From the NCBI GenBank assembly GCA_942159475.1, contig OW804100.1:10600646-10664645 (forward strand): a DNA stretch of 64,000 nucleotides, in the 5' to 3' direction. Below the pieces are notes generated by a model. It saw nothing but the letters and a program-made list of their open reading frames with translations, did not search any database and was not told the DNA's origin. Made by a program: the position numbers and the translations under genes. This DNA comes from Sthenelais limicola. Its lineage: Eukaryota > Annelida > Polychaeta > Phyllodocida > Sigalionidae. Below are positions 24,218-35,968 of the stretch, piece after piece (positions within the stretch are counted from its first letter, which is position 1; the number at the start of each line of letters is the position of its first letter).

Positions 24218-26066
24218 GGGTACCTCTACTATTATATTTGTATCTTTACTGTGGTTACATGTTCATGGCACATGCTGACCTATCGCCCCTCAGCGTGTTT
24301 AATCGAGCATGTACGGTAAACGCCTGCATCCAGGTGAGGTGGCAGACCCGTTGTCTGACTGCCAATACTCAGTAATAGATGGGTAAATAATGGTGTCTAG
24401 TCAGACCAGACAGTCAAGTGCAGTGGCCTGCAATCATATCATCTCCATTTGGTCTTTTTCTTCATGAATTTCGTTAATAATCTAGCAGTTCTTATTCATA
24501 CATATAGTACTTCTTTGAGTACTGCCTCTCTTTTCCTTTCTGATGTACTTAACTCTTGCTTAAATTATAGGTGTAGCTTCCCTATTCTATATATATTTGT
24601 GTGAATATGATAATGAACATGAATAAAGGATAGTGTTAAAATGGAGTTTGGAGGGTGAGATGTATAGCTTGGATGTCTCGCCACAATTGTATTGTAGGCT
24701 CTAGATTATCCTAAGGCGATAGAGCGAGTATATTATAATGGTCAGGTTTTACTGTGAGATGTGAGAAGGCGTTCATTGCTTACGGTGCATTGTATACGTT
24801 GTTTTAGTCCCACCTCTGAGAGGTCCCACCTACGCGTTGACTCCTATAATGAGATGACCCGAGGAAAAGAGAATGGAGCTATGTGGTGATCAATCAGCTC
24901 TGTCTATTTCTCTTTCTAATATATTCCATTTTTATGTTAAAAGACTGTAAATTCAATGATTTAGGCAAAGTTTTATCCACTTCATAACAAATGGTAATAC
25001 TATACGCCAGGTTACCTGTTGGGATTACCGGTATGTATTCAAGGGCTTGGGGCTTCGTCGAAGTCGAAGTATCTTGGGTTTTGCTTTGATAATGACATCT
25101 CTTAAATTAATATATTATATCAGGAAATGGTTATGGAGTTCACCTATTGCCCCACTCTATGTGCATTGAGTATGTTTATGTTGGGGTTCCAACCAGTGAG
25201 CCCACTTCACCCATGCCAGGCTTGATGCTATAATGTCAACACACATGCAGTACATGGTTGGTGTAGAACAGGTACTTTCAGTTAAGCCCCTGACTGGTGT
25301 TTTTGAAGGCAGCACCTTTCTCCATCGACCAACGCTTAATCTAGAGAGTAATGAACTGACGGACAAGACCTTCGTCTTCTCAACCCTGTCCTGTCCAATA
25401 CAAAAAACCCTGGGTTAGCTCTGAGGCCCCGGGGGATGCACTTAAGGATTCCAGCTGACAGGGTCTTCTTCTCCAGGGCTGTTGGTGGTGTGGGTTGGGT
25501 CCTCCATGGCGGTGATTGGGTCTTGGCTAGGGGAGGTTATGCGTCCCCTTTAGGCATGATTGATGTATATATACCCCCTCACTCCACCCATACACTCCAC
25601 CCTGGTCACAGCTTGGTATGCCTTTTGTACCCTTCCTGTGATACTGAATATATTGGTTTCTAAGTGCATTGTTCATCCAAGCTTTATGATAGGTATATCA
25701 CTAATAAAGATGGCCTGACGGACGTAAATAATAAAGTAAAGAACAAACTAAAATAATGATAGACTCGGAGGAGATAAAGTAAAAAAATGTGTTGTCATTT
25801 GAATAATTAAATATCAACCCCTTCAGAGTGTCTACCAGTTGGTACAATTCCACCAATACATTTTAAATTAATGATGGTCATCATAAAGTATGAAACTATT
25901 TTTATTGCTCCAAGATATTGTTGTGACATGACTGTCTTCCTTTGTTAACATCGAGTATACTAATGGGATCCCCCTTTAGGCCTTAATATAGTTGATTAAT
26001 TTTGACTCTTGGCTTCCATCTCTATTTTACTTTGGTGTTCCTTCGTCAAATTGATATATTGCAATT

Positions 26067-27940
26067 AGTGGTGTTATTCCTCCTACATCCCTCCTGCCCA
26101 CCCCTTCCTTTCTCTCCTGTACCACTGTATGATTGTAGTGTTATTCCTCCTACATCCCTCCTGCCCACCCCTTCCTTTCTCTCCTGTAGCACTGTATGAT
26201 TGTGGTGTTATTCCTCCTACATCCCTCCTGCCCACCCCTTCCTTTCTCTCCTGTAGCACTGTATGATTGTGGTGTTATTCCTCCTACATCCCTCCTGCCC
26301 GCCCCTTCCTTTCTCTCCTGTAGCACTGTATGATTGTGGTGTTATTCCACCTACATCCCTGCTGCCCGCCCCTTCCTTTCTCTCCTGTAGCACTGTATGA
26401 TTGTAGTGTTATTCCACCTACATCCCTCCTGCCCGCCCCTTCCTTTCTCTCCTGTAGCACTGTATGATTGTGGTGTTATTCCTCCTACACCCCTCCTGCC
26501 CACCCCTTCCTTTCTCTCCTGTAGCACTGTATGATTGTGGTGTTATTCCTCCTACATCCCTCCTGCCCACCCCTTCCTTTCTCTCCTGTAACACTGTATG
26601 ATTGTGGTGTTATTCCTCCTACATCCCTCCTGCCCACCCCTTCCTTTCTCTCCTGTAGCACTGTATGATTGTGGTGTTATTCCTCCTACATCCCTCCTGC
26701 CCACCCCTTCCTTTCTCTCCTGTAGCACTATGATTGTGGTGTCATTCCTCCTACATCCCTCCTGCCCACCCCTTCCTTTCTCTCCTGTAACACTGTATGA
26801 TTGTGGTGTTATTCCTCCTACATCCCTCCTGCCCACCCCTTCCTTTCTCTCCTGTAGCACTGTATGATTGTGGTGTTATTCCTCCTACATCCCTCCTGCC
26901 CGCCCCTTCCTTTCTCTCCTGTAGCACTGTATGATTGTGGTGTTATTCCTCCTACACCCCTGCTGCCCACCCCTTCCTTTCTCTCCTGTAACACTGTATG
27001 ATTGTGGTGTTATTCCTCCTACATCCCCCCTGCCCACCCCTTCCTTTCTCTCCTGTAGCACTGTATGATTGTAGTGTTATTCCTCCTACATCCCTCCTGC
27101 CCGCCCCTTCCTTTCTCTCCTGTAGCACTGTATGATTGTGGTGTTATTCCTCCTACACCCCTGCTGCCCACCCCTTCCTTTCTCTCCTGTAGCACTGTAT
27201 GATTGTGGTGTTATTCCACCTACATCCCTCCTGCCCACCCCTTCCTTTCTCTCCTGTAGCACTGTATGATTGTGGTGTTATTCCACCTACATCCCTCCTG
27301 CCCACCCCTTCCTTTCTCTCCTGTAGCACTGTATGATTGTAGTGTTATTCCTCCTACATCCCTCCTGCCCACCCCTTCCTTTCTCTCCTGTAACACTGTA
27401 TGATTGTGGTGTTATTCCTCCTACATCCCTCCTGCCCACCCCTTCCTTTCTCTCCTGTAGCACTGTATGATTGTGGTGTTATTCCACCTACATCCCTCCT
27501 GCCCACCCCTTCCTTTCTCTCCTGTAACACTGTATGATTGTGGTGTTATTCCACCTACATCCCTCCTGCCCACCCCTTCCTTTCTCTCCTGTACCACTGT
27601 ATGATTGTGGTGTTATTCCTCCTACATCCCTCCTGCCCACCCCTTCCTTTCTCTCCTGTACCACTGTATGATTGTAGTGTTATTCCTCCTACATCCCTCC
27701 TGCCTGCCCCTTCCTTTCTCTCCTGTAGCACTGTATGATTGTAGTGTTATTCCACCTACATCCCTCCTGCCCACCCCTTCCTTTCTCTCCTGTACCACTG
27801 TATGATTGTAGTGTTATTCCACCTACATCCCTCCTGCCCGCCCCTTCCTTTCTCTCCTGTAGCACTGTATGATTGTGGTGTTATTCCTCCTAAATCCCTC
27901 CTGCCCACCCCTTCCTTTCTCTCCTGTAGCACTGTATGAT
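26067..27940 (+). repeat. 67-bp minisatellite, left segment (28 units)
   Basis: Tandem units of 67 bp, one 2 bp shorter at about 26728. Each unit holds TGTTATTCCTCCTACATCCC, then CTCCTGCCCACCCC and TTCCTTTCTCTCCTGTAG, then CACTGTATGAT. Variants: CCTCC/CCACC, CCCACC/CCCGCC, and TGTAG/TGTAA/TGTAC. I count 19 of 28 units ending the pyrimidine tract in TAG. Since 67 is not a multiple of 3 the reading frame rotates every unit, and the 60-100-codon frames on both strands are by-products. Confidence 0.95.
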
Positions 27941-28250
27941 TTTAGACCAGGTTTGGTCAGATTCTGGGGTGTATTTTTTCACAATAGACCATGGCAATCA
28001 CTTCCGGCAACTTCCGGGGGTTATAGACCTCGAAAGAACTGGTAAATAAAAGGTCTAGAGGTCGGTGAATCTTTTTTTCTTAATAGCCCTCAGTCAAATC
28101 TGACCAAATCGGGTCTAAAAGCACTAATACCCTCTGTTTTGGATGGTCTGGGTGGTCTATTGCCTGGTGGAAATTCTCGGGGCTAACGCCCCTCGAATTG
28201 TCCACCAGGCTATAGACCACCCAGACCATCCAAAACCTCGGGTATTATTG
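27940..28250. mobile_element. Two adjacent foldback (inverted-repeat) elements inside the minisatellite
   Basis: The first (27940-28120) has arms of about 24 bp: TTTTAGACCAGGTTTGGTCA at the left matches, with few mismatches, the reverse complement of TGACCAAATCGGGTCTAAAA at the right. The second (28125-28249) is a near-complete hairpin with arms of about 50 bp, containing TTTTGGATGGTCTGGGTGG and its complement, and a GC-rich loop GGGGCTAACGCCCC. Neither contains an open frame. They may be two MITE-like insertions or one composite. The minisatellite resumes directly afterwards. Confidence 0.8.
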
Positions 28251-28256
28251 CTATAT

Positions 28257-29191
28257 TAGTGTTATTCCACCTACATCCCTCCTGCCCACCCCTTCCTTTC
28301 TCTCCTGTACCACTGTATGATTGTAGTGTTATTCCTCCTACATCCCTCCTGCCTGCCCCTTCCTTTCTCTCCTGTAGCACTGTATGATTGTAGTGTTATT
28401 CCACCTACATCCCTCCTGCCCACCCCTTCCTTTCTCTCCTGTACCACTGTATGATTGTAGTGTTATTCCACCTACATCCCTCCTGCCCGCCCCTTCCTTT
28501 CTCTCCTGTAGCACTGTATGATTGTGGTGTTATTCCTCCTAAATCCCTCCTGCCCACCCCTTCCTTTCTCTCCTGTAGCACTATGATTGTGGTGTCATTC
28601 CTCCTACATCCCTCCTGCCCACCCCTTCCTTTCTCTCCTGTAGCACTGTATGATTGTGGTGTTATTCCTCCTACATCCCTCCTGCCCACCCCTTCCTTTC
28701 TCTCCTGTAGCACTGTATGATTGTGGTGTTATTCCTCCTACATCCCTCCTGCCCGCCCCTTCCTTTCTCTCCTGTAGCACTGTATGATTGTGGTGTTATT
28801 CCTCCTACATCCCTCCTGCCCACCCCTTCCTTTCTCTCCTGTAGCACTGTATGATTGTGGTGTTATTCCTCCTACATCCCTCCTGCCCACCCCTTCCTTT
28901 CTCTCCTGTAGCACTGTATGATTGTGGTGTTATTCCTCCTACATCCCTCCTGCCCGCCCCTTCCTTTCTCTCCTGTAGCACTGTATGATTGTGGTGTTAT
29001 TCCTCCTACATCCCTCCTGCCCGCCCCTTCCTTTCTCTCCTGTAGCACTGTATGATTGTGGTGTTATTCCTCCTACATCCCTCCTGCCCGCCCCTTCCTT
29101 TCTCTCCTGTAGCACTGTATGATTGTGGTGTTATTCCACCTACATCCCTCCTGCCCGCCCCTTCCTTTCTCTCCTGTACCACTGTATGATG
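28257..29191 (+). repeat. 67-bp minisatellite, right segment (14 units)
   Basis: Continuation of the same array after the foldback insertion. I count 11 of 14 units ending the tract in TAG. The first five units repeat, in order, the distinctive variants found just left of the insertion at a constant offset of 649 bp. These are CCTGCCTGCCCC at 27701 and 28350, and CCTAAATCCC at 27891 and 28540. Confidence 0.94.
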
Positions 29192-32100
29192 CGTGGCCGT
29201 GGTGACTAGGAGGAGCGCCTCCATGACTCATGTCTAAAATTTTTACATTATTGTGACGCCATTAAACGCTCATGAAATGTAATGCGCCTCGCTAAAATGC
29301 AGAACTGCACTCAGTCAGACCAAGCTGGTGTAGGCTTTGTCATATTAGTGGTGCCGGGTTGGGGGGCAAGTGATGTACAGGTGGAGATACACCACTCTAT
29401 GCAGTCTCCCTCTCATCACGCTCACTCTTTTTATTTCTCTCCCAGAAGTAGGCTCAAACTGTTGGAGAATGTTTGTAATTATACCAAGCTATTACATAAG
29501 GGAATGGGTGGAATAAGCATGAAAGCCATTGTTTGATAATTGATGGTTGTCGTATTTGTATCCAGCTATTTATTGGGTAGTGAGCACGTGTCATAATAAT
29601 AGCCTGGATACAGGTCAATTTCAACTTCATATATCACGAGGCAAAGGTGTGAAATATCGCTGTCGTCCCAAGCAGAGATAAAGCGCTGAGAAGCCCGTGT
29701 TTATGAAGGCACACCAACTTACCTCTGAATGTGTCTTGTGTCTGTAGTAGTGCCCCAAACCAACATGGGCCCATCCTGACACTGAGGCCTCTTTCTCACC
29801 ATGTTCCCTCCATTACACATTGAATCGCCAAGTACAAATGTGTGCGTGTAGATTATTACTTAAACTATAATTTAATCACACTCTCCGGTTACAAACGGTG
29901 GGATTCCTATGAATATTTTATGCGGCCTTGTGGTTATAATTGTAATTTGATTCATTATTTCCTTATCACACACTCTAACGAGTTTCCGAGACCCACTCCA
30001 TTACACTAGATAAGGCCAAATTTTTATCGCCGAGTCTGAGTACTGGAAGTTGATAATTACCGTTACAAATATTATCATGGTTTTGATCGTCCCAATGCAT
30101 CAGTTTCCACGCTTATCGGGTTGTCGGTGAGATTCGAAAAAATCATACTGAAAAAAATAATGACCAGTCTCTGTTTTCCATGATTGATTGTGGGAGGAAG
30201 GTCGCCATCGTCACATATGAGTAAATATTAGCATGGTATGGTTATGTAAACAAACCTACTTGGCGTTGGGCAATCAGTACAGCGTAGCACTGCATACCCC
30301 AGTCCCTTAGGCAGGCCATGCAGCGCCGTACATTCTTGTATTAGCCAGGCACATTATGCGCTTCACCTAGTTCTAATCGATGGGGCCGATATGCCCATTC
30401 TGCTATCTACACAGTATATATGAACCTTGTTGTTCAATAGGCGAGTAAATGACTGCTCTATGTTATTGAATGTGAAACAAACACTAAGTCAGCTGTATAT
30501 TGTTTTGTACATGTGTAGAAGTAAGTGTTACTGACCTCGGGCTATAAGGGTATTCCTGACCTACATAGGGTCGGGGAGCATATCCCATGAGCATATCCTC
30601 CGATATGCATGAGCTACCCCTAGAGAGTAGCCCAACACCTAAATACCCTATCCTGAATTTGGCTCCCAGCCAATTTCACACTCGGGGTCGAGGGAATATT
30701 AATGGGTTTGAGAAGGAAGGGTACGAGGTTTGTGGGATCAATATGATGGTACATAACAGTAACTGCTCGCCCAGTGAGACTTCCCACTGAATTAGGTTAT
30801 ATTCGGAAGGGAAATAAGGGATTTATTTGTGTGTGTCAGCTTTGATGTTGGATATTATCCATTGCTCTTTTCCCTCCCAATCTTTCCCCATTTCTCATCT
30901 CTCGGTGTCTGATCTCACTTTTATCCTCCCATTTCTCTCTATATATGTCGTGCCTGTCCTTCTGTTTCTCTGTCTGTCTGTCCGTCCCTGTCTTTCTCTG
31001 TCTCCCAGCTAGATTATATAAATACACCCATCTATTTTTATACCCTTGTTTATTGCTGATGAAGCTCCCACTTAGGCCATTTATGCCGTACAAAGTATTC
31101 TCGCTGCCATCTTGCTGTCTTATACGCAACCTTGTGCTCCAGTCCCTGCGCGGATGGGTCCTAACTCCAAATGCTCCATCACGACTCGGGGATGCCTTTT
31201 ATTAAGCTGTTTCCATAGTACAGATCACTGCTCCCCCTCTCTCTCCCTCTAATTAAATCCAGGCCGTGTTTAAAATCCTTCCATCACGGTAGTTAAAGCT
31301 TTTAAACGCATTCCTCCTACATTTATTTTAACATTTAAGAGACATTCTTTCTCTGTACTGCCATTTTGTTTAGGACTTTAATTCTAACTGCACTTTCGTT
31401 TCTCTCCCATGTCGATGCATTTGTGTTGCTATTCTTCGTTGATTCTGTTTCTTTTTCTTATTTTAATTTCCTCTTCGTTTTCCTACTGATCTTTTTTTTA
31501 ATACTTTATATCATTGCTTTCTTTCTTTATTGGAAAGATCACCCCTTAACCAAGACTTCCATTTCTGAACCTTTCACTTGATATCTCTATCAAATAACAG
31601 TTGCAGAGAGATAGGATATCTTATAGTTGCGATCATAGTCACTTCTTTTCTTTCAAGTCTGCTCTCACTCATATACAATATTGTACCCTCGACAATATTC
31701 CCACACGTGGCAGCCTTCTGTATGTTCCAACTCTCATGTTGTCTTCTCCTCTGGTCCCGATGTCCCGATGTCCTCCCTTTCGCAAATGCACCCAGCAATA
31801 AATATGCAGATTTAAGAGCCATTCCTATTCTTTGTGCTCCCAATCAGCATCAATAGTTAATCAGAGATGTTAGGCGATGAAATAGCTCTCTAGATAATGG
31901 GAAATCCCAGTCTGGAGATTTCAGCATCAGGCCCAGCTGGAGGTATTTCGTCTAGGTTTAGTCATCCTGCTCGATAGTCTTCAACCATTGTCGCTTAGAA
32001 ATGGTAGGGTGGAAGGGAATGTACCAGTGTTTAGACATGATGATACATTATTAATAAGGCCACCCACACCAAGGATGGCTTGTCATGGATTATGGGGCAG

Positions 32101-32664
32101 ACTTGATCTATCTTCTATGCTTGTATAAAGTAAAGTTTCCTGCCGTGTCGTGCCTAATCCACCATTGATCAGGAGGTCGGTAACGAAGGCCGGTTGACAT
32201 TGAAGGATGGACACCCAGTCAGGGCCCATATGATGCTGAGCGTCTGGACTTGTGATGGTTCATATTTTAGCTACACCACGTCTCCCACCGGCCTCCCTGA
32301 TGGGATGTCACCTCCAAAGGTCTGAAGGTTTAATAGTCCTTACTTCCCAAGGGAAGGTCCCATGTTTAATCAGACTCCTGGTGTACATGTATTGATTTCT
32401 AAACCCACGCCCATGTAGCAGTGATAAAACAAATCGAGCTTCTTTGTGTACATATATACTGTATATTATATGTTAATTGGACGGTTCCTGTTGCGTTTTA
32501 CTTGGGTGTCTTTGCAGTAAAACATATTAATGCATGTTTATAAATGGTCCTGGGTAAGACCTTAAAGTGCCTTTCTGTCTCTTTTCTCTGTCTCTCCCTC
32601 CCTCCTCTATCTCTCTTTCCTGGGTATGATCATAAACTGCCTCCCTCTCAGCTCTCCCGCCCTT
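29192..32664 (+). other. DLG intron 2, no gene seen
   Basis: Mixed-composition DNA. Pyrimidine-rich stretches near 30850-31010 and 31380-31560 open long but low-complexity frames on both strands. No exon with convincing splice sites was found. Confidence 0.5.
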
Positions 32665-32722
32665 GATATAACACTTCAAAGTGTTGATAAGGGCGTAAAG
32701 CAACCAATCTCACTCACTCACT
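32665..32722 (+). mobile_element. SINE-like 3' end
   Basis: GATATAACACTTCAAAGTG, then TTGATAAGGGCGTAAAGC, then a CACT-rich tail. This order and wording resemble the 3' ends of molluscan V-SINE-type elements (family knowledge recalled from memory). The tRNA-derived head is not recognisable upstream, so the copy is truncated or diverged. Confidence 0.4.
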
Positions 32723-34740
32723 TTATAGAACTGCCTGTTTGGGGGCCCTGTGCCGGAGTGTATTGCATCCAATGATGCTGACAATGTGCAGGACATTCTA
32801 TCTTTGTTTCACCCCGAATGCATTCACTGTAAAGATATAATCATGGTCTTCCATCCTTTCAAGAACTAACTGTAGACTGGGTTAGGTCGTGACCACCCAC
32901 CGTTGGACCAGGCACTAATATTCAGCGGCTATCAGCCATTGGAAACACTCCAAAGTAGGATCGGCCTATTCTCACCACTAATGCAAATGGCGAGAACAAT
33001 GTTAGCGCATATTGCAGATGGGAATTTGGACATTGTCATTTACTGTAGATTGACTGTATTTACTGATTTTTAAGTACTCAAAGCCAAATTGCATTACCAT
33101 ATCAAGAGATAATCATTGCCGCCTTAGCTCTTTAGTCTGTAGAACTTCACTTACCTATTTAAGTTATTTCCGACTATAATACCATTGGTTGAAGAGAGTT
33201 TGTTGCATCTAATTTCAGCACTCAACTCCATCATTGTGCGGGTTATTTCCTCTCCCAGCCAGTACCCCCCCCCCCCCCCCCCCGCAACAACCTGTGCGTA
33301 TGCTGCCCTCTGTTGTTTAAAACTACTGATTGACAAATTTGAATTCTATGCATTTAAATAATAGTAAATGTTGATATTGGCCCTTGGCAGTTTCATAATA
33401 TTCATTATGTCTGAAATAAAACACACTACGTAATGACCATGGTCATCCTAGTCTGGTGTAAACATGCTGGCAGCAAGGCTTCTCCATCTACCTACCTGCC
33501 TACCTCGCAACCAGCAAAAACATCTCGTCCTCCCAAAAAACTAATTGTTCAACCTAACCTGGAGGTCGGCCAGTCTGGGTGAGAACATGTGTATGGTATC
33601 AATAGACAATTGATGAATGGCTGCCATAAATGTCTTTATGGCTTTTGGGGAATCCAGGCTGGTGGCTTCAGCAAGAAGCCATATTGAAGGTTGAATGTCT
33701 CTGGGGTGTAGGGTGGTCTCCCTAGACCCAACTCCTAAATCTCGCCACTTCTCACCACGCCTGTATTGAACTCGGGACCCTTGGCTTTTATAAGGCTATA
33801 AATCATACAGAGAATCGTCTCTGTTGGTATAAAATAGATCCGGCTTCTAAAATGCAGGCCCGCCCCCCTTCATGGTCCCTCGCCAAACACCCCATCGTTT
33901 ACTCCTCCCCCTAAGCTGCTATTCAATCACAAGCTTTTCACAAGCTATTCTAGTTCGTGTATTTAAAATTAAAATTGATTTTGTGGTTATATTTGTCTTC
34001 ATTCCTCGTCGTATCGCCCCCAAATGCCTCAATTTGTAAAGGTAATATATCTTTTTAAAGGCCTATTCATGCTCACTTTTTGTGTTTTCTTATATAGACT
34101 CTATCGTTTTCCTCTTTGCCCCTTTATTTACGGATTTGCACCTACCACTTCCACCTTTTCTTTTTAAAGTTCTTGGAGATTTGTTTAGGTGACTGACGCT
34201 CCTATCTCTCCTCTCCACTTGCCTCAGTGTTGTTCTCCCATTTCACCTGGCGGCGGGTCAGAGTTACGTCATGTGTCACCTCGCCTCTCTTCACGTGACC
34301 GCATCATGTGATCACGAAGGCCATCCCATAATTCCCCCCGGGGTGATAGTTAAAATGATGAGCTTGATTAGATGTCGTCTTGTCGCAGGCTGTCTCCTCC
34401 TCTTATCTACCACTGTAATGCAGCCTCCTGAGATGCGCCATTTTATGATACAATCAGTTCATGTCTCTACGTACATCATAAAGTAGCAGTTCCCTGGCTA
34501 ATGAAAAAAATACTCACCCAGCTTCTTTTCATATCGAAGGACAGCTAAGGACGTGCCATTTTGATTCACCAATTATCCTTCCATGCTTCCTGATGCATGT
34601 TTTACTTCATGGATCTCTCAGAGAAGCTGCAGTTCCCCATTTATTAATACATCGCATTTTTTTCCCACATTATTATTTATCAGGTTATGTTAACATGAAA
34701 GACTGCTTCATTCTATTTACTAGGTCCGACAAGATAAGAA
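32723..34740 (+). other. DLG intron 2, no gene seen
   Basis: No supported coding feature. A pure C run lies at about 33266-33283. Confidence 0.5.
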
Positions 34741-34774
34741 TTTTGAATAGTATGAAGAACGACTGAAGTTAGGT

Positions 34775-35367
34775 TCTAGGTTTTGAGATCAAGAGACGAA
34801 GAAAATTTAGACAAAAGAAAACTGGGTTTAAGAAGTTTAACGAAAGGAAAAAAGCTGGTAGTGCCACAGCCAAAAAATGAAATTTTCAAGAAGTCATACC
34901 TTTTATGTGTTATCAAATCTATGGAATAATCTTCCAGATAACATTCAAGTTACAAAGATAAGAATCCAATTTAGACAGTATCTCAAAACCACTTATTTCA
35001 GTGACTTTGATGAATACCTTTCAAAAGAATAACGAGTCCTTATAAAAGGCATGTAAGTCCTTATTGTATGATCGATACATCGAAAAAAAGTTAATTAACT
35101 GTATAGTGTAGTTAGTGAATGTTTATAGGGGTTTTGTACTGGGGACAGGCTCATATATATGTAGGGAGATGAGCGGGGTGGGGTCTAAATTATTGAATGA
35201 TTACTTTGAATCGGACAGAATGTATGCATCCCGATATCTTGCTACCACATAGTAGATATTAAAACAAGGATCCCCCAGGAAGACCTCCTCAGGGAGAGGC
35301 TGGCATCCTTTTCTGAAAATTGATGTAACTGTTTGATTCGGAATAAAAATACAATATATATATATAG
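34775..35367 (+). pseudogene. 3' end of a decayed non-LTR retrotransposon (CR1/L2/Jockey type)
   Basis: Two frames together give the C-terminal pattern of CR1/L2-like ORF2 proteins. One carries an Arg/Ser-rich stretch and LVVPQPKNEIFKKS (about 34783-34900). The other, after a frameshift near 34895, carries SNLWNNLPDNIQ and a downstream hydrophobic stretch ending in TAA at 35030-35032. A 3' UTR of about 330 bp follows, ending in AATAAAAATACA and a TA repeat. A stop interrupts the upstream reading near 34778. It is 5'-truncated and inactive. Confidence 0.6.
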
Positions 35368-35612
35368 GTTACGTAGGAGTAGGAGGTGACTACTATTATG
35401 TCCACCCCTACATGCAGAGTGACTGGCTAGTAGTAGGGCACTGTACTGGGGTCGTCTTTACCGATGTCTAGTATACTTGTATTGGTTAAGATTGAATTTT
35501 AAGTGCCCATCCACTAACCAGTGGATGGTGAATATAACAATGACTGACACTGGTAGATAAGTCTGACCACTAATAGTTGATCACTGAACAATGACCCTAT
35601 AGGTCTCCCTTT

Positions 35613-35968
35613 TATGCCTATACTGTCCCTGTATGTCTATACTGTCCCTGTATGCCTATAGTGTCCCTGTATGCCTCTACTGTCCCTGTATGCCTATACT
35701 GTCCCTGTATGCCTATAGTGTCCCTGTATGCCTCTACTGTCCCTGTATGCCTATACTGTCCCTGTATGCATATACTGTCCCTGTATGCATATACTGTCCC
35801 TGTATGCCTATAGTGTCCCTGTATGTCTATACTGTCCCTGTATGCCTATAGTGTCCCTGTATGCCTCTACTGTCCCTGTATGCCTATACTGTCCCTGTAT
35901 ACCCATACTGTCCCTTTTATGCCTATACTGTCCCTGTATGCCTCTACTGTCCCTGTATACCTAGACTG
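35613..35968 (+). repeat. 19-bp minisatellite
   Basis: About 18-19 tandem units of TATGCCTATACTGTCCCTG. Variants TATAC, TATAG and TCTAC recur in a partly regular order, suggesting a higher-order three-unit cassette. Two units carry a CCTTTTATGCC insertion. The open frames across it are repeat artefacts. Confidence 0.94.

Larger units (their letters stand above)
15880..26066 (+). other. DLG intron 2, first part
   Basis: About 10 kb after the DLG exon 2 donor with no further exon found. Contents: a (GGGT)n tract at 19400-19423; an 11-bp triplication near 20615-20640; a near-perfect 25-bp tandem duplication near 22417-22466; and a CT-rich microsatellite at 24001-24217. Short frames here show no conserved motif. 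Confidence 0.6.

Noticed and set aside
26552..28720. 60-102-codon frames with repeated peptide on both strands of the 67-bp array
   Set aside because: The unit length is not a multiple of three, so frames rotate each unit; open stretches follow from the lack of stops in the repeat. No start context, splice sites or non-repeat coding sequence adjoin them.
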